Positions 39,526 through 47,820 of a stretch of DNA of 53,850 nt are shown here, one piece after another. The stretch spans positions 1 through 53,850 of the forward strand of contig JAIQFX010000024.1 of assembly GCA_020073005.1 (NCBI GenBank), read 5' to 3'. How positions within the stretch are numbered: the first letter of the stretch is position 1; each line of letters starts with the position of its first letter. The notes beneath the pieces are model-generated. The model did not search any database, was not told the DNA's origin, and saw only the letters and a program-made list of their open reading frames with translations. Position numbers and translations under genes: made by a program. The DNA comes from Terriglobia bacterium (lineage in GTDB: Bacteria; Acidobacteriota; Vicinamibacteria; Vicinamibacterales; CAVVIG01).

Positions 39526-41154
39526 ATGCGCAGACTATCCATTCTGTTCTTGTTGACGATCGTCGCGACGATTGGCGCGTCCGCGCAGCGCGGCGGGCGC
39601 GGCGGAGCGCCGGCTGACGAAAAGAGCGGCCCGTGGTTCGCGACGCCGTTGCCGCCGCCGGTCAGCGATCCGCGGAAGCCTGTCATGAAGTACGACGATG
39701 CGTTCGCGCCGCTGCCGGCGGCGTTCAAGCACAGGCCGGGGAAATCCGACGCGCTGCTCGACGCCGCGGCGCTGAAACAGGATCAGAAGAAGATCATCGG
39801 CTTCTCGCTCGAGAGCCTGAGCGCCGGCGACAAGGTGTGGGGACGCCGCGCGGCGACGCCGGCGTTTCAGCACACGCTCGAGTGGGTCGTCGGCGAGTTC
39901 AAGGCGGCCGGCCTGAAAGACGCGCGTGTCGAACCGTACGCAGTGAACGGCACGATGTGGGTGCCGCAGTCGTGGCGCGTGCAGATCCTGGGCGATCCCG
40001 CGTTCGGCGCCGGCACCGCCGACGTCACGCTGCAGTCCGCGTTTCCGCAGCCCGGCGGCGCGGCGATCCAGAACGGCGCGCTCCCCGCGCCGGTCGTGTA
40101 CGTCGGCCACGGCACCGACGCCGATCTCGCCGGCCGCGACGTCCGCGGCAAGATTGCCGTCGTGCACATCAGACCCGAGCCGTCGCTGTTCGGATCGGCT
40201 GAGCAGGGCGTCGCCGCGAGACTCGTCGAGCGGGGCGGCGCCGTCGGCGTGATCAACGCGATCGAAGGTCCGGGCAACGCGCAGTACATCGATCCGCGAT
40301 TCGCCTGCGGCAAGGCGCCGTGCTTCATCGTCGGCGGACAGGACGCATGGTTCCTGCAGACGGTGATTGGCAAGGCAGCGAACGCCGGCGTGCTCGATCG
40401 GCTCAAGGTCGCGATGAGCCTGACGTCGGCCGAGCAGGGCGATCTGACGTCGGCCAACGCGATCGCGACGATTCCGGGTGCGTCGGCGAAGCGGATCATC
40501 ATCAACGCGCACGCGGACGGCTACTTCCAGGGTGGCGACGACAACGCCAGCGGCCTCGCCGTCCTCGTCGGGCTGGCGCGGTACTTCGCGAAGCAGCCGC
40601 AGCCGGCGCACACGCTGATGTTCGTCGCGAGCGGCGGACATCATGGGCCCGGCAACGGTCCGACGTCGCTCGTTGCCGCGCATCCGGAGTTGAAGGACGG
40701 CACGCTTTTCATCCTGAATCTCGAGCACGTCGCGTACACCGACGTCGTACGCGGAAAAGTGCGCGCGAACGGCAACATCGGGATGTCGTGGGAGACGAGC
40801 GTGACCGAGTCGGCGAAGGCCGTGGGTGTGACCAACGAGTCGCCGTTCCTCTTCGATCTGTGGGCGCGGGCGTCGCGCTGCTTCGGCGTCGCGACCTATC
40901 AGTCGGCCGGCACGAGCGTCTCGGGCGACCTCGGCGGCTATCGATCGCTCGGCGTCCCGATGACGCAGATGATTCAGTCCGGCACGTTCTATCACTCGTC
41001 CGGCGACGTGTACGAGCAGGTGCCGGCGGAAGGGCTCGAGCGGGCCGCGCGGTTCCACGCGTACTTCGTCGAGCAGGCGGACCGCGCGCCGGAAGCGCTG
41101 ATCGCGGCCGGCAAGGGCACGCCGTACCGGCCGTCCGGGCCGGCCTGTCCGTAA
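39526..41154 (+). CDS. secreted M28 family peptidase with PA domain
   Basis: This 542-residue protein has a signal peptide (MRRLSILFLLTIVATIGASA). A PA-like insert (VVYVGHGTDADLAGRDVRGK, near 190) precedes the peptidase core. The first zinc ligands are AHADGYF (near 333) and GDDNASG (near 341), with YHSSGD near 490. The usual E-E pair reads VASGGHHGPG, so the general-base Glu seems to be replaced and the ligand set is incomplete compared with the M28 protein at 31444. It may be a divergent or inactive member. ATG at 39526 follows GAGGAG. Confidence 0.8.
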   Translation: MRRLSILFLLTIVATIGASAQRGGRGGAPADEKSGPWFATPLPPPVSDPRKPVMKYDDAFAPLPAAFKHRPGKSDALLDAAALKQDQKKIIGFSLESLSAGDKVWGRRAATPAFQHTLEWVVGEFKAAGLKDARVEPYAVNGTMWVPQSWRVQILGDPAFGAGTADVTLQSAFPQPGGAAIQNGALPAPVVYVGHGTDADLAGRDVRGKIAVVHIRPEPSLFGSAEQGVAARLVERGGAVGVINAIEGPGNAQYIDPRFACGKAPCFIVGGQDAWFLQTVIGKAANAGVLDRLKVAMSLTSAEQGDLTSANAIATIPGASAKRIIINAHADGYFQGGDDNASGLAVLVGLARYFAKQPQPAHTLMFVASGGHHGPGNGPTSLVAAHPELKDGTLFILNLEHVAYTDVVRGKVRANGNIGMSWETSVTESAKAVGVTNESPFLFDLWARASRCFGVATYQSAGTSVSGDLGGYRSLGVPMTQMIQSGTFYHSSGDVYEQVPAEGLERAARFHAYFVEQADRAPEALIAAGKGTPYRPSGPACP

Positions 41155-41180
41155 CCTTCCTGTATTTCCATAGGAGTCGC

Positions 41181-42332
41181 ATGTTCGCCAGGCAAGCAGC
41201 CGTTCGTGCTCCCGAACATCCACCGGCGCCACACCGCAGGCGCGGCGACGCGCCGTCTCCGGGCGCGCTCTCGTCCCGCATGGCGCTTCAGACGCCGGCC
41301 GATGGCCGGCCCGGCGCCGATGCGCGGCTGCCGCCGTCGTTGCGCGCGCACTTCGAACCGCGCATCGGCAGCGATCTGAGCCGCGTTCGACTCCACACGG
41401 GAGCGGACGCCGAGGCGTCCGCCGACCGCCTCGACGCGCGCGCGTACACGGTGGACCAGGACATCTATTTCGCCGCGGGCGAGTACCAGCCGGACACCCG
41501 CGAGGGACGCCGTCTGATCGCCCACGAGCTCGCGCACGCAGTGCAGGGATCGACGGAGGCGCCAGCGATCCGGCGTCAGCCGCGCGGCGGCACGCCGACG
41601 CCGCCCCGTCTGATCGACCTGCGCGTCGATCAGCAGGGCTCCATTCAAGCCGGCAACGCGGTGATGGCCGCCGTTCCGGACCTTCACTTCGGCTCCCCGC
41701 TGCCGCCGCCGCACGGCGTGCAGATCACCGGTCGCGCTGCCGCCGGGCACGGCGGCGGAGAGCTGTTCTTCACGCAGATGATCGCCGCGTCCATCCGCCT
41801 GCAACGCCGCGGCACCGCGTTCGCGTTCGAAACCGTCGTCGATGAGTTCGATGGCAACAAGGCGTTCAAGGGACGCGCGACGCCGATCAGCGGTCCCGGC
41901 ACGACCGTCATCAACGACACCGACACGCCGGGCGGCTCGATGCCGTCCGCGAACCTGCCGGACATCCGGGCGACGCTCCGCTTCGTCGACCTCTTTCGCG
42001 TGTTCCTGATGTGGCGGCCGTCGGCGACGGCGCCGGAATCGACGTGGGTCGCGCTCACCTCGGGATTCTGGAGCTGGTTCGCCGCCGCCACCGGCGTGAG
42101 CGATCGAGTGCCGCTCCTGTGGCTGCTGCCGGCCGAGCCGTTTCACCTCATCTGCTCGCCTGGCGTGACGACGTTCAACAAGACGACGCCAGACGCGACG
42201 CCGCCCGACTTCAGCCGCCCCGTGCACGCGTCCGGCCGCGCGCCGATCACGTTCGTCCCGGGCGTGTTCCCGGATCCCCTTGGCGCCGGCTCCTTCGAGC
42301 AGTGTTCGCAGGGCGAGCAGAAGGCGCAGTGA
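41181..42332 (+). CDS. DUF4157 (eCIS core) domain protein
   Basis: The 383-residue protein starts after TAGGAG. Residues about 50-122 are the DUF4157 domain (LPPSLRAHFEPRIGSDLSRV, then DQDIYFAAGEY, then RRLIAHELAHAVQ) with the HELAH metal-binding motif at 115-119. There is no signal peptide and no tail-sheath, spike or AAA gene nearby. The C-terminal 260 residues contain a beta-rich segment and a final hydrophobic-aromatic part (SGFWSWFAAATG) that I do not recognise. DUF4157 is known mainly from cargo proteins of extracellular contractile injection systems, but many soil bacteria carry orphan copies. It could be a peptidase-headed toxin or effector. Confidence 0.82.
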   Translation: MFARQAAVRAPEHPPAPHRRRGDAPSPGALSSRMALQTPADGRPGADARLPPSLRAHFEPRIGSDLSRVRLHTGADAEASADRLDARAYTVDQDIYFAAGEYQPDTREGRRLIAHELAHAVQGSTEAPAIRRQPRGGTPTPPRLIDLRVDQQGSIQAGNAVMAAVPDLHFGSPLPPPHGVQITGRAAAGHGGGELFFTQMIAASIRLQRRGTAFAFETVVDEFDGNKAFKGRATPISGPGTTVINDTDTPGGSMPSANLPDIRATLRFVDLFRVFLMWRPSATAPESTWVALTSGFWSWFAAATGVSDRVPLLWLLPAEPFHLICSPGVTTFNKTTPDATPPDFSRPVHASGRAPITFVPGVFPDPLGAGSFEQCSQGEQKAQ

Positions 42333-42359
42333 GCCGTTCGGAATATGCGAGGTAACCAC

Positions 42360-44249
42360 ATGGTGACATCGCGTCGCGTGCTCTTTGCCGTCGTCGTGGC
42401 CGCGCTCGCCGGCGCCTCGGGCTTCCTGCGCGGCGAGGCGCAACAGAGTGGCGACCGTCCGGCGTTCAGCTATCAGCGCGTGATGATCCCGGTGCGGGAC
42501 GGCATCAAGCTCGAGACGGCGATCATGGCGCCGGCGAACGCGAAGGGCCCGCTGCCGATTCTGATCAGGCGCACGCCGTACGGTGTGCCGTCGAGCGCGA
42601 ACGGCATGGGCGGCGCGGCGCTGAAGGACCTCGTCAAGGACGGCTACATCTTCGTCGTCCAGAATCTGCGCGGGCGATTCGGATCGGAAGGGACGTTCGA
42701 GCTGTCGTCGAAGGCCGATCTCGAAAATCCGAAGGCGACGAGCGAGACGACCGACGCCTACGACACGATCGACTGGCTCGTGAAGAACGTGCCGAACAAC
42801 AACGGCAAGGTCGGCATCTACGGCGTGTCGTACGACGGACTCACCGCGGCAATGACGCTGCTGCGTCCACATCCCGCGCTGAAGGCGATCTCGGAACAGG
42901 CGTCGCCGGCCGATCAGTGGATGAACGACGACGATCACCGGTACGGCGCGCTGCGGGAAAGCTACGCGTTCGAGTACGCGGTGTACGAGCAGGCGGACAA
43001 GAACGCCAACACGCACTTCAACTTCGAAACCTACGACACGTATTCCTGGTACCTGAACCTCGGGCCGCTCTCGAACATCAACAGCAAGTACCTGCATGGC
43101 TCGATTCCGTACTGGAACTCCATCGTTCAACATCCAGACTACGACGCGTTCTGGAAGGACGAAGCGTGGGTGACGCAGATCAAGGGCGCGTTCGTGCCGA
43201 ACCTGAACGTCGCCGGCTTCTGGGATCAGGAAGATCCGTGGGGCCCGTGGGAGATCTACCGTCGGTCCGAGCAGAGCGATCCGAATCGCAACAACTTCAT
43301 CGTCGCCGGCCCGTGGTTCCACGGGCAGTGGCACAACGCGAAGGCCGAGTCGATCGGATTGATTCCATTCGGCGGGCATGACACCGCCGTCGAGTTCAGG
43401 GAGAAGATCGAGGCGCCGTGGTTCCGCTACTGGCTGCACGGCGAAGGCGGGAAGTTTCCGTGGAAGGCGTCCACGTTCCAGACCGGATCGAACACGTGGC
43501 ATACCTACGCCGCGTGGCCGCCCGCGTCGACGCCGACGAAGCTTTACCTGCGCGAGGACGGCGTGCTGTCGTTCGACGCGCCGGCGTCGAGCGACGCATT
43601 CGTCCAGTACATCTCCGATCCCGCGAATCCGGTCCCCTATCGCACGCGACCGATCTCGCCGACGTATCCCGAAGGCGACTGGCGTCGATGGGAAGCCGCC
43701 GACCAGCGCTTCGTCGAGCATCGCCCCGACGTGGCGACGTGGATGAGCAGGCCGCTCGATCGCGATCTCACCGTCACCGGCGAGTTGTCCGCCGATCTGT
43801 TCGCATCGACATCAGGATCCGACAGCGACTTCGTCGTCAAGCTGATTGACGTCTATCCGGAGAATGCGCGGCAAAACGCGTGGAGCGAGGCCGCCGGGCC
43901 GCCGCCAGGCGAGTACGCGACGTCACTCAACGGCTACGAGCTGCCGATCGCGATGGAGGTCCGGCGCGGCCGCTACAACACGAGCTACGAGCATCCGCAG
44001 GCGCTCGTGCCGAACGAGCCGGCGGAGTTCGCGATCCCGCTGCGGCACCACGATCACGTGTTCCTGAAGGGCCACCGGATCATGGTCCAGGTGCAGTCAA
44101 CGTGGTTTCCGCTGATCGATCGCAATCCGCAGAAGTTCGTGCCGAGTATCTATGCGGCGAAGGCGGAGGACTTCGTCATCGCCACGCAACGCATCTACGC
44201 ATCACGAACACGGGCGTCACATGTGGTGCTGCCCGTGGTCAGAAACTGA
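42360..44249 (+). CDS. CocE/NonD family hydrolase (S15-like)
   Basis: The 629-residue protein has a signal segment (MVTSRRVLFAVVVAALAG). The alpha/beta hydrolase part has VMIPVRDGIKLETAIMAP, RRTPYG and the nucleophile Ser in YGVSYDG near 160. The acid and base are expected around PWFHGQWHN. A C-terminal jelly-roll domain follows (LTVTGELSADLFASTSGSDSDFVVKLIDVYP). The family hydrolyses esters or X-Pro peptides. ATG at 42360 is preferred over 42345 because GAGG lies at the right distance. The stop codon lies in a word repeat. Confidence 0.92.
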   Translation: MVTSRRVLFAVVVAALAGASGFLRGEAQQSGDRPAFSYQRVMIPVRDGIKLETAIMAPANAKGPLPILIRRTPYGVPSSANGMGGAALKDLVKDGYIFVVQNLRGRFGSEGTFELSSKADLENPKATSETTDAYDTIDWLVKNVPNNNGKVGIYGVSYDGLTAAMTLLRPHPALKAISEQASPADQWMNDDDHRYGALRESYAFEYAVYEQADKNANTHFNFETYDTYSWYLNLGPLSNINSKYLHGSIPYWNSIVQHPDYDAFWKDEAWVTQIKGAFVPNLNVAGFWDQEDPWGPWEIYRRSEQSDPNRNNFIVAGPWFHGQWHNAKAESIGLIPFGGHDTAVEFREKIEAPWFRYWLHGEGGKFPWKASTFQTGSNTWHTYAAWPPASTPTKLYLREDGVLSFDAPASSDAFVQYISDPANPVPYRTRPISPTYPEGDWRRWEAADQRFVEHRPDVATWMSRPLDRDLTVTGELSADLFASTSGSDSDFVVKLIDVYPENARQNAWSEAAGPPPGEYATSLNGYELPIAMEVRRGRYNTSYEHPQALVPNEPAEFAIPLRHHDHVFLKGHRIMVQVQSTWFPLIDRNPQKFVPSIYAAKAEDFVIATQRIYASRTRASHVVLPVVRN

Positions 44250-44280
44250 AAAGAGAAAACTGAGAACCGAAAAGTAAGAG
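44241..44280. repeat. A-rich word repeat (GAAAAGAGAAAACTGAG type)
   Basis: Related to 28921-28982. It supplies the TGA stop of the CocE gene (44247-44249). Confidence 0.65.
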
Positions 44281-44284
44281 CCGA

Positions 44285-44377
44285 TCACTTCTTGTTGAAG
44301 GCCAGTCGCGTGGAAAAACTGCCCTGCGGAGTGTTGAGCTTCCTGACGATGGCAGCTGTCGAAGAGGCGTTTTTCAT
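44285..44377 (-). CDS. possible 30-residue peptide gene
   Basis: ATG at 44377 begins MKNASSTAAIVRKLNTPQGS and the frame ends LAFNKK. The base composition is lower in GC than the neighbours. TATTCT lies 8 bases before the ATG, and no ribosome site is seen, so a leaderless transcript is conceivable. The peptide is basic with an amphipathic start. I know no family; it may be spurious. Confidence 0.3.
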   Translation of the reverse strand: MKNASSTAAIVRKLNTPQGSFSTRLAFNKK

Positions 44378-44415
44378 AGCGTGCAGAATACCAGCAGGTC
44401 GCGGCGTTCGCGCGC

Positions 44416-47400
44416 TCACTGGACGACCGCCGGTCCCGGCGTGATGGGAATCCGCACGAGCGTGACGGCATCCGCGCTGTTGCGGCGGCCCTTCGCGCCG
44501 TAGTCGATTGCGTAGAGATGCGTGTCGTCGCGACCGATCGGGAAGTCCGGCAGCCGGACGTCGCTCACCAGGCCCGCGCCGTCAAGGCCATAGATGTTCA
44601 TGTGCACCGAATACTGCGGCTGCTCGCCGAATTGCCAGTCGGGCCCGATCGTCGTCAGCGCGTGCACCGTCACGATGCAGGTCGACACCGCGAGCACCTG
44701 CCGAATCACGCTGTTTCGCGACTTCCATCGCTCGATCTGCTCCTGCGAGATGTGGACCGGGATCTCCGTCCCGTCGCGCAGGAACTTCGGCGACGTCGCA
44801 TCGTAGGTGGCCGTCCGGTTGCCGGCGGCGTCGTACATCGCGAAGCGCGTGCTGATGCCCTGCACGGCGACCCACGCCGCCGGTGACGACGCCGTGCGAA
44901 TCCGGTTGAGGTCGGCGAACGTGCAGGCGCCGGCCGCGATGCATCGCGTCTCGTAGGGCTGAAAACCCGGCGTGACATCTCCCGACACGAGAGAGAGACG
45001 TTCTCCGAGATACGTGGATTCGAAGAAGTCTTCGGTGTTGCGCGCCGGCAGGCCGCGCGGCTCGTCGGCATTCCAGAGTCCGCCGATGTAGAGAACGTCG
45101 CCCGCCAGCGATACCGAGCGCGCCTCGTACAGCTCCCGCTTGAACGACTGCTTTTTCAGAACGGCGCCGGACTGCGTGTCCACCGTGAGGACATTGCGCA
45201 GCCCGGAATTCACCACGTACAAGCGGCTCCGATCGCAGTCGGCGGTGAGCGCGCTTGGCCGGCCGATGCCCTGATCTTCAGTGGCGATGACGTGCATCAG
45301 CGGACGCGCAGCCGTCGCGTCCATGCGGAACAAGCGGCTCTGCGAGTCGGCGAGGAAGATCAGCGACCCGCAGCGCGCGACGCTCGTGATGATGTCGACC
45401 GGGCGGTCATCGTCGCGGTGAAGGTCCCATTGCTGATCGACGCGAGCCGCGCGGCCGCCGGCGTCGAACGCGAAGTGATCGGCCCTGGCTTTGGTCGCCC
45501 ATTCGTAATGTTCCGCGGCGTGCTTCAGGAGATCGGCGACGTCTTCCGGCAGCAGATAGCCCCGCGCGACGAGGTCGAGCACCGCGGCGGCGTACTTGCC
45601 GACGTACTCGTCGCGATTGCGATAGCGCTCCTCGATCGACGGCCGTGGATCGTTCGCCTTCTCGCGCTCGGCGCGCGTCCTCGCGAACGGGATGTACGAC
45701 CCGATTTCGCCCGCGAGCTTGTCCGGCGCGCCAATCGACGCGTCGCGATAGTTCCAGCCGGCCTGCGTCGCCAGCGGCACGGCGATGTCCGGCAGACGGA
45801 TTCCCGATCGCACGTTGCCGTCGGCATCGACCGCGGGCACCTTCGCCACGAACGGCGCGCCGACTTCCGGCGGCTCGACGCTGACGATGCCCTTGTTCCA
45901 ATCGGGACCGAAGTTGAGATGGAACGCGCGCAGCGGCTGCTGCGGGAGCTGGTAGCCGGGGATCTTCGGCCAGCCGGCTTTGTCTGGCGTCGTCAGCGTG
46001 CCTTCGGCGATCCGGGGAATCGCGCTCGGCGGCGGAGCGACGTCGTCGACGACCCAGCGGTCGAGCGCGCGGAACAGCGCGCGGATCGCGGGCGAGTAGT
46101 TGAGTGGATTGAGCGCCGCGCGGCCGACGAGATCGCCCTGGCGATTCGATGCCGGAGGAAACGGACCGGGACCGTGCGGCGCCGACGCGATCATGTAGAC
46201 GCGCGTGTTCGCCGGCAGCTCGGCGTCGCTCGTGCCGGTCGGATCCATGTGGACGAGCGCGCCCGCGCGATTGAAGTACTCGGAGTTCGTCAGCAGATGG
46301 AACACCTTCGGCGCCGTGTTCGTGCGTTCCGCGCGCGCGAGGAGGCCGTCTTCGATGCCGGTCTCGGGATCGGTCTCCGGCCCGTCGGTGAACGGAAAGA
46401 GATCGACCGGAAAGAGGATGTTGAAGTACTGCAGCGCGTCGCGCGACGCCTGGCCGAAGCGATGGTTGAATGACCCGCGTCCCGATCCGCCGACCTGATC
46501 GAACACGCCGTCGAAGACTTGTCGTCCCTGCTCGTCTTCGTTGAAGCCTTGATAAAGGAAGTGGCGCAGATACCGTCCGCTCTGCGAGACGCCCCAGCCG
46601 ATCGCGTAGCGGAGGCCGGGCATCGGGTTCTCGGCGGACGAGTCGTACTTGAGGAAGCTGATGAGATCGCGTGCGCCGGAGAGGCCGACGCCGACGACTT
46701 TCGGATCGGCCGCGCGATAGACGACATCGTAGATGCGGCCGGGCTCGAAGCCGCCGTCGAGCGTGACGATGCCTGCGGCGGGATCGGAGAAGCGCCACGT
46801 CGACCTCGGGATCAGCTGGCCGCGCGCGATCGGCTCGTCGCGCACCGTCATCGTGTTCTCGGGACTGTTCGGATCGATTGGCGCGTACGCCTTGTGATTG
46901 CGATCCGCGACCGGCGCGGTCGCGGACTTCTCGTTGAGGATGAAGTTGCCGCGGACGAGGCCGGTGATCGGTGTGCCGTTGTCGGTCGCGACGGGCATGT
47001 CCATCCGCATCACGCCGGCGCGTTCGGGCACGTCCCATTGCCAGCCCATCCACAGCAGCGTGAAGCCCTGACGCATCAGCGCACCGTCGCCGAACTGCGC
47101 TTCGGTGGTTGGATCCGGAGAGCCCGCGGCTTTCTGAAAGTTCGCGAGCATCGATTTGCCGCCGCGGTTGCCGACTTCGTAGAAGAGGCGGCCGTTGCCG
47201 CGGCGCGGATCGACGGGCTTCAGCATGTAGAAGTCGGCGCTCGATTCGACCTCGCCGCGCGCGTCGCGCGGCGCGAGCGTGAGGTCGACGATGATGTCGT
47301 TGCGCGGATTGGACGGGTCGAGACCGAAGTCGACCTTGCCGACCAGCTTCTCGTACGCGCCGGCCGCGCCGAACGCGCGGCCGTTGAGGACGACCTCGCG

Positions 47401-47487
47401 CCGCTCGATGCGCAGCCGCACGACGCGCGCTTCGGCGGCGGAGGAGAGCAGCACGAGCGCCAGAGTCGCGACGATTGCAGTACGCAT
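44416..47487 (-). CDS. large secreted protein: alpha/beta hydrolase domain joined to a propeller-like domain
   Basis: The protein has 1023 residues with a signal peptide (about 1-20, ending AEA). Residues about 20-670 form an alpha/beta-hydrolase-domain protein of the kind with VVLNGRAFGAAGAYEKLVGK, LFYEVGNRGGK, the nucleophile in GWGVSQSGRYLRHF near 310 and a C-terminal RGYLLPEDVADLLKHA. Most family members end there. Here another 340 residues follow with repeated short strands (LIFLADSQSRLFRMD, SRLYVVNSGLRNVLTVD, DVLYIGGLWN, THLYAIDYG) resembling a beta-propeller, plus four cysteines. ATG at 47487 follows AGAGG; GTG at 47499 is an alternative. The substrate is unknown. Confidence 0.85.
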   Translation of the reverse strand: MRTAIVATLALVLLSSAAEARVVRLRIERREVVLNGRAFGAAGAYEKLVGKVDFGLDPSNPRNDIIVDLTLAPRDARGEVESSADFYMLKPVDPRRGNGRLFYEVGNRGGKSMLANFQKAAGSPDPTTEAQFGDGALMRQGFTLLWMGWQWDVPERAGVMRMDMPVATDNGTPITGLVRGNFILNEKSATAPVADRNHKAYAPIDPNSPENTMTVRDEPIARGQLIPRSTWRFSDPAAGIVTLDGGFEPGRIYDVVYRAADPKVVGVGLSGARDLISFLKYDSSAENPMPGLRYAIGWGVSQSGRYLRHFLYQGFNEDEQGRQVFDGVFDQVGGSGRGSFNHRFGQASRDALQYFNILFPVDLFPFTDGPETDPETGIEDGLLARAERTNTAPKVFHLLTNSEYFNRAGALVHMDPTGTSDAELPANTRVYMIASAPHGPGPFPPASNRQGDLVGRAALNPLNYSPAIRALFRALDRWVVDDVAPPPSAIPRIAEGTLTTPDKAGWPKIPGYQLPQQPLRAFHLNFGPDWNKGIVSVEPPEVGAPFVAKVPAVDADGNVRSGIRLPDIAVPLATQAGWNYRDASIGAPDKLAGEIGSYIPFARTRAEREKANDPRPSIEERYRNRDEYVGKYAAAVLDLVARGYLLPEDVADLLKHAAEHYEWATKARADHFAFDAGGRAARVDQQWDLHRDDDRPVDIITSVARCGSLIFLADSQSRLFRMDATAARPLMHVIATEDQGIGRPSALTADCDRSRLYVVNSGLRNVLTVDTQSGAVLKKQSFKRELYEARSVSLAGDVLYIGGLWNADEPRGLPARNTEDFFESTYLGERLSLVSGDVTPGFQPYETRCIAAGACTFADLNRIRTASSPAAWVAVQGISTRFAMYDAAGNRTATYDATSPKFLRDGTEIPVHISQEQIERWKSRNSVIRQVLAVSTCIVTVHALTTIGPDWQFGEQPQYSVHMNIYGLDGAGLVSDVRLPDFPIGRDDTHLYAIDYGAKGRRNSADAVTLVRIPITPGPAVVQ

Positions 47488-47534
47488 AAGACCTCTCACG
47501 CACCCTTCGATCCAGACGGACGAACGAGATTAGA

Positions 47535-47809
47535 CCACGGAGGACACGGAAGGAACACGGAGGATCAGAAGTACTTGTGCGACCGGCGGCCGGCGGAGCC
47601 GGCCGTCGCGCTGACGAAAAAGGCCGTCGCAAACACAAACGATGTCGGCTGTCGATCCGCGTTTGTGATTGCGCCGGCCTTTTCCGTCAGCGTGGCCCGC
47701 TTCGCGGGCCAGTCGCACTGACCTTCGTCAAATGTTTCAGTCTTTCCTCTGCCTCGGTGACTCTGTGGCGTTACTTCCTCTTCCTCTGTGTCCTCCGCGT
47801 CCTCCGTGG
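47535..47809. repeat. nested palindromic element
   Basis: An outer inverted repeat of CACGGAGGA words (47535-47563 and 47783-47809) encloses an inner inverted repeat (47577-47640 and 47661-47718, 20-base loop). The inner arms carry GTGCGAC, a small hairpin, CGCTGACG-A/G-AAAAGGCC and ACAAAC in the same order. The small hairpins are GGCCGGCGGAGCCGGCC (47588-47604) and GGCCCGCTTCGCGGGCC (47694-47710). The element fills the gap of 333 bases between the hydrolase start and the permease stop, where no gene is seen. Confidence 0.85.
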
Positions 47810-47820
47810 TTTTCTCTTCG

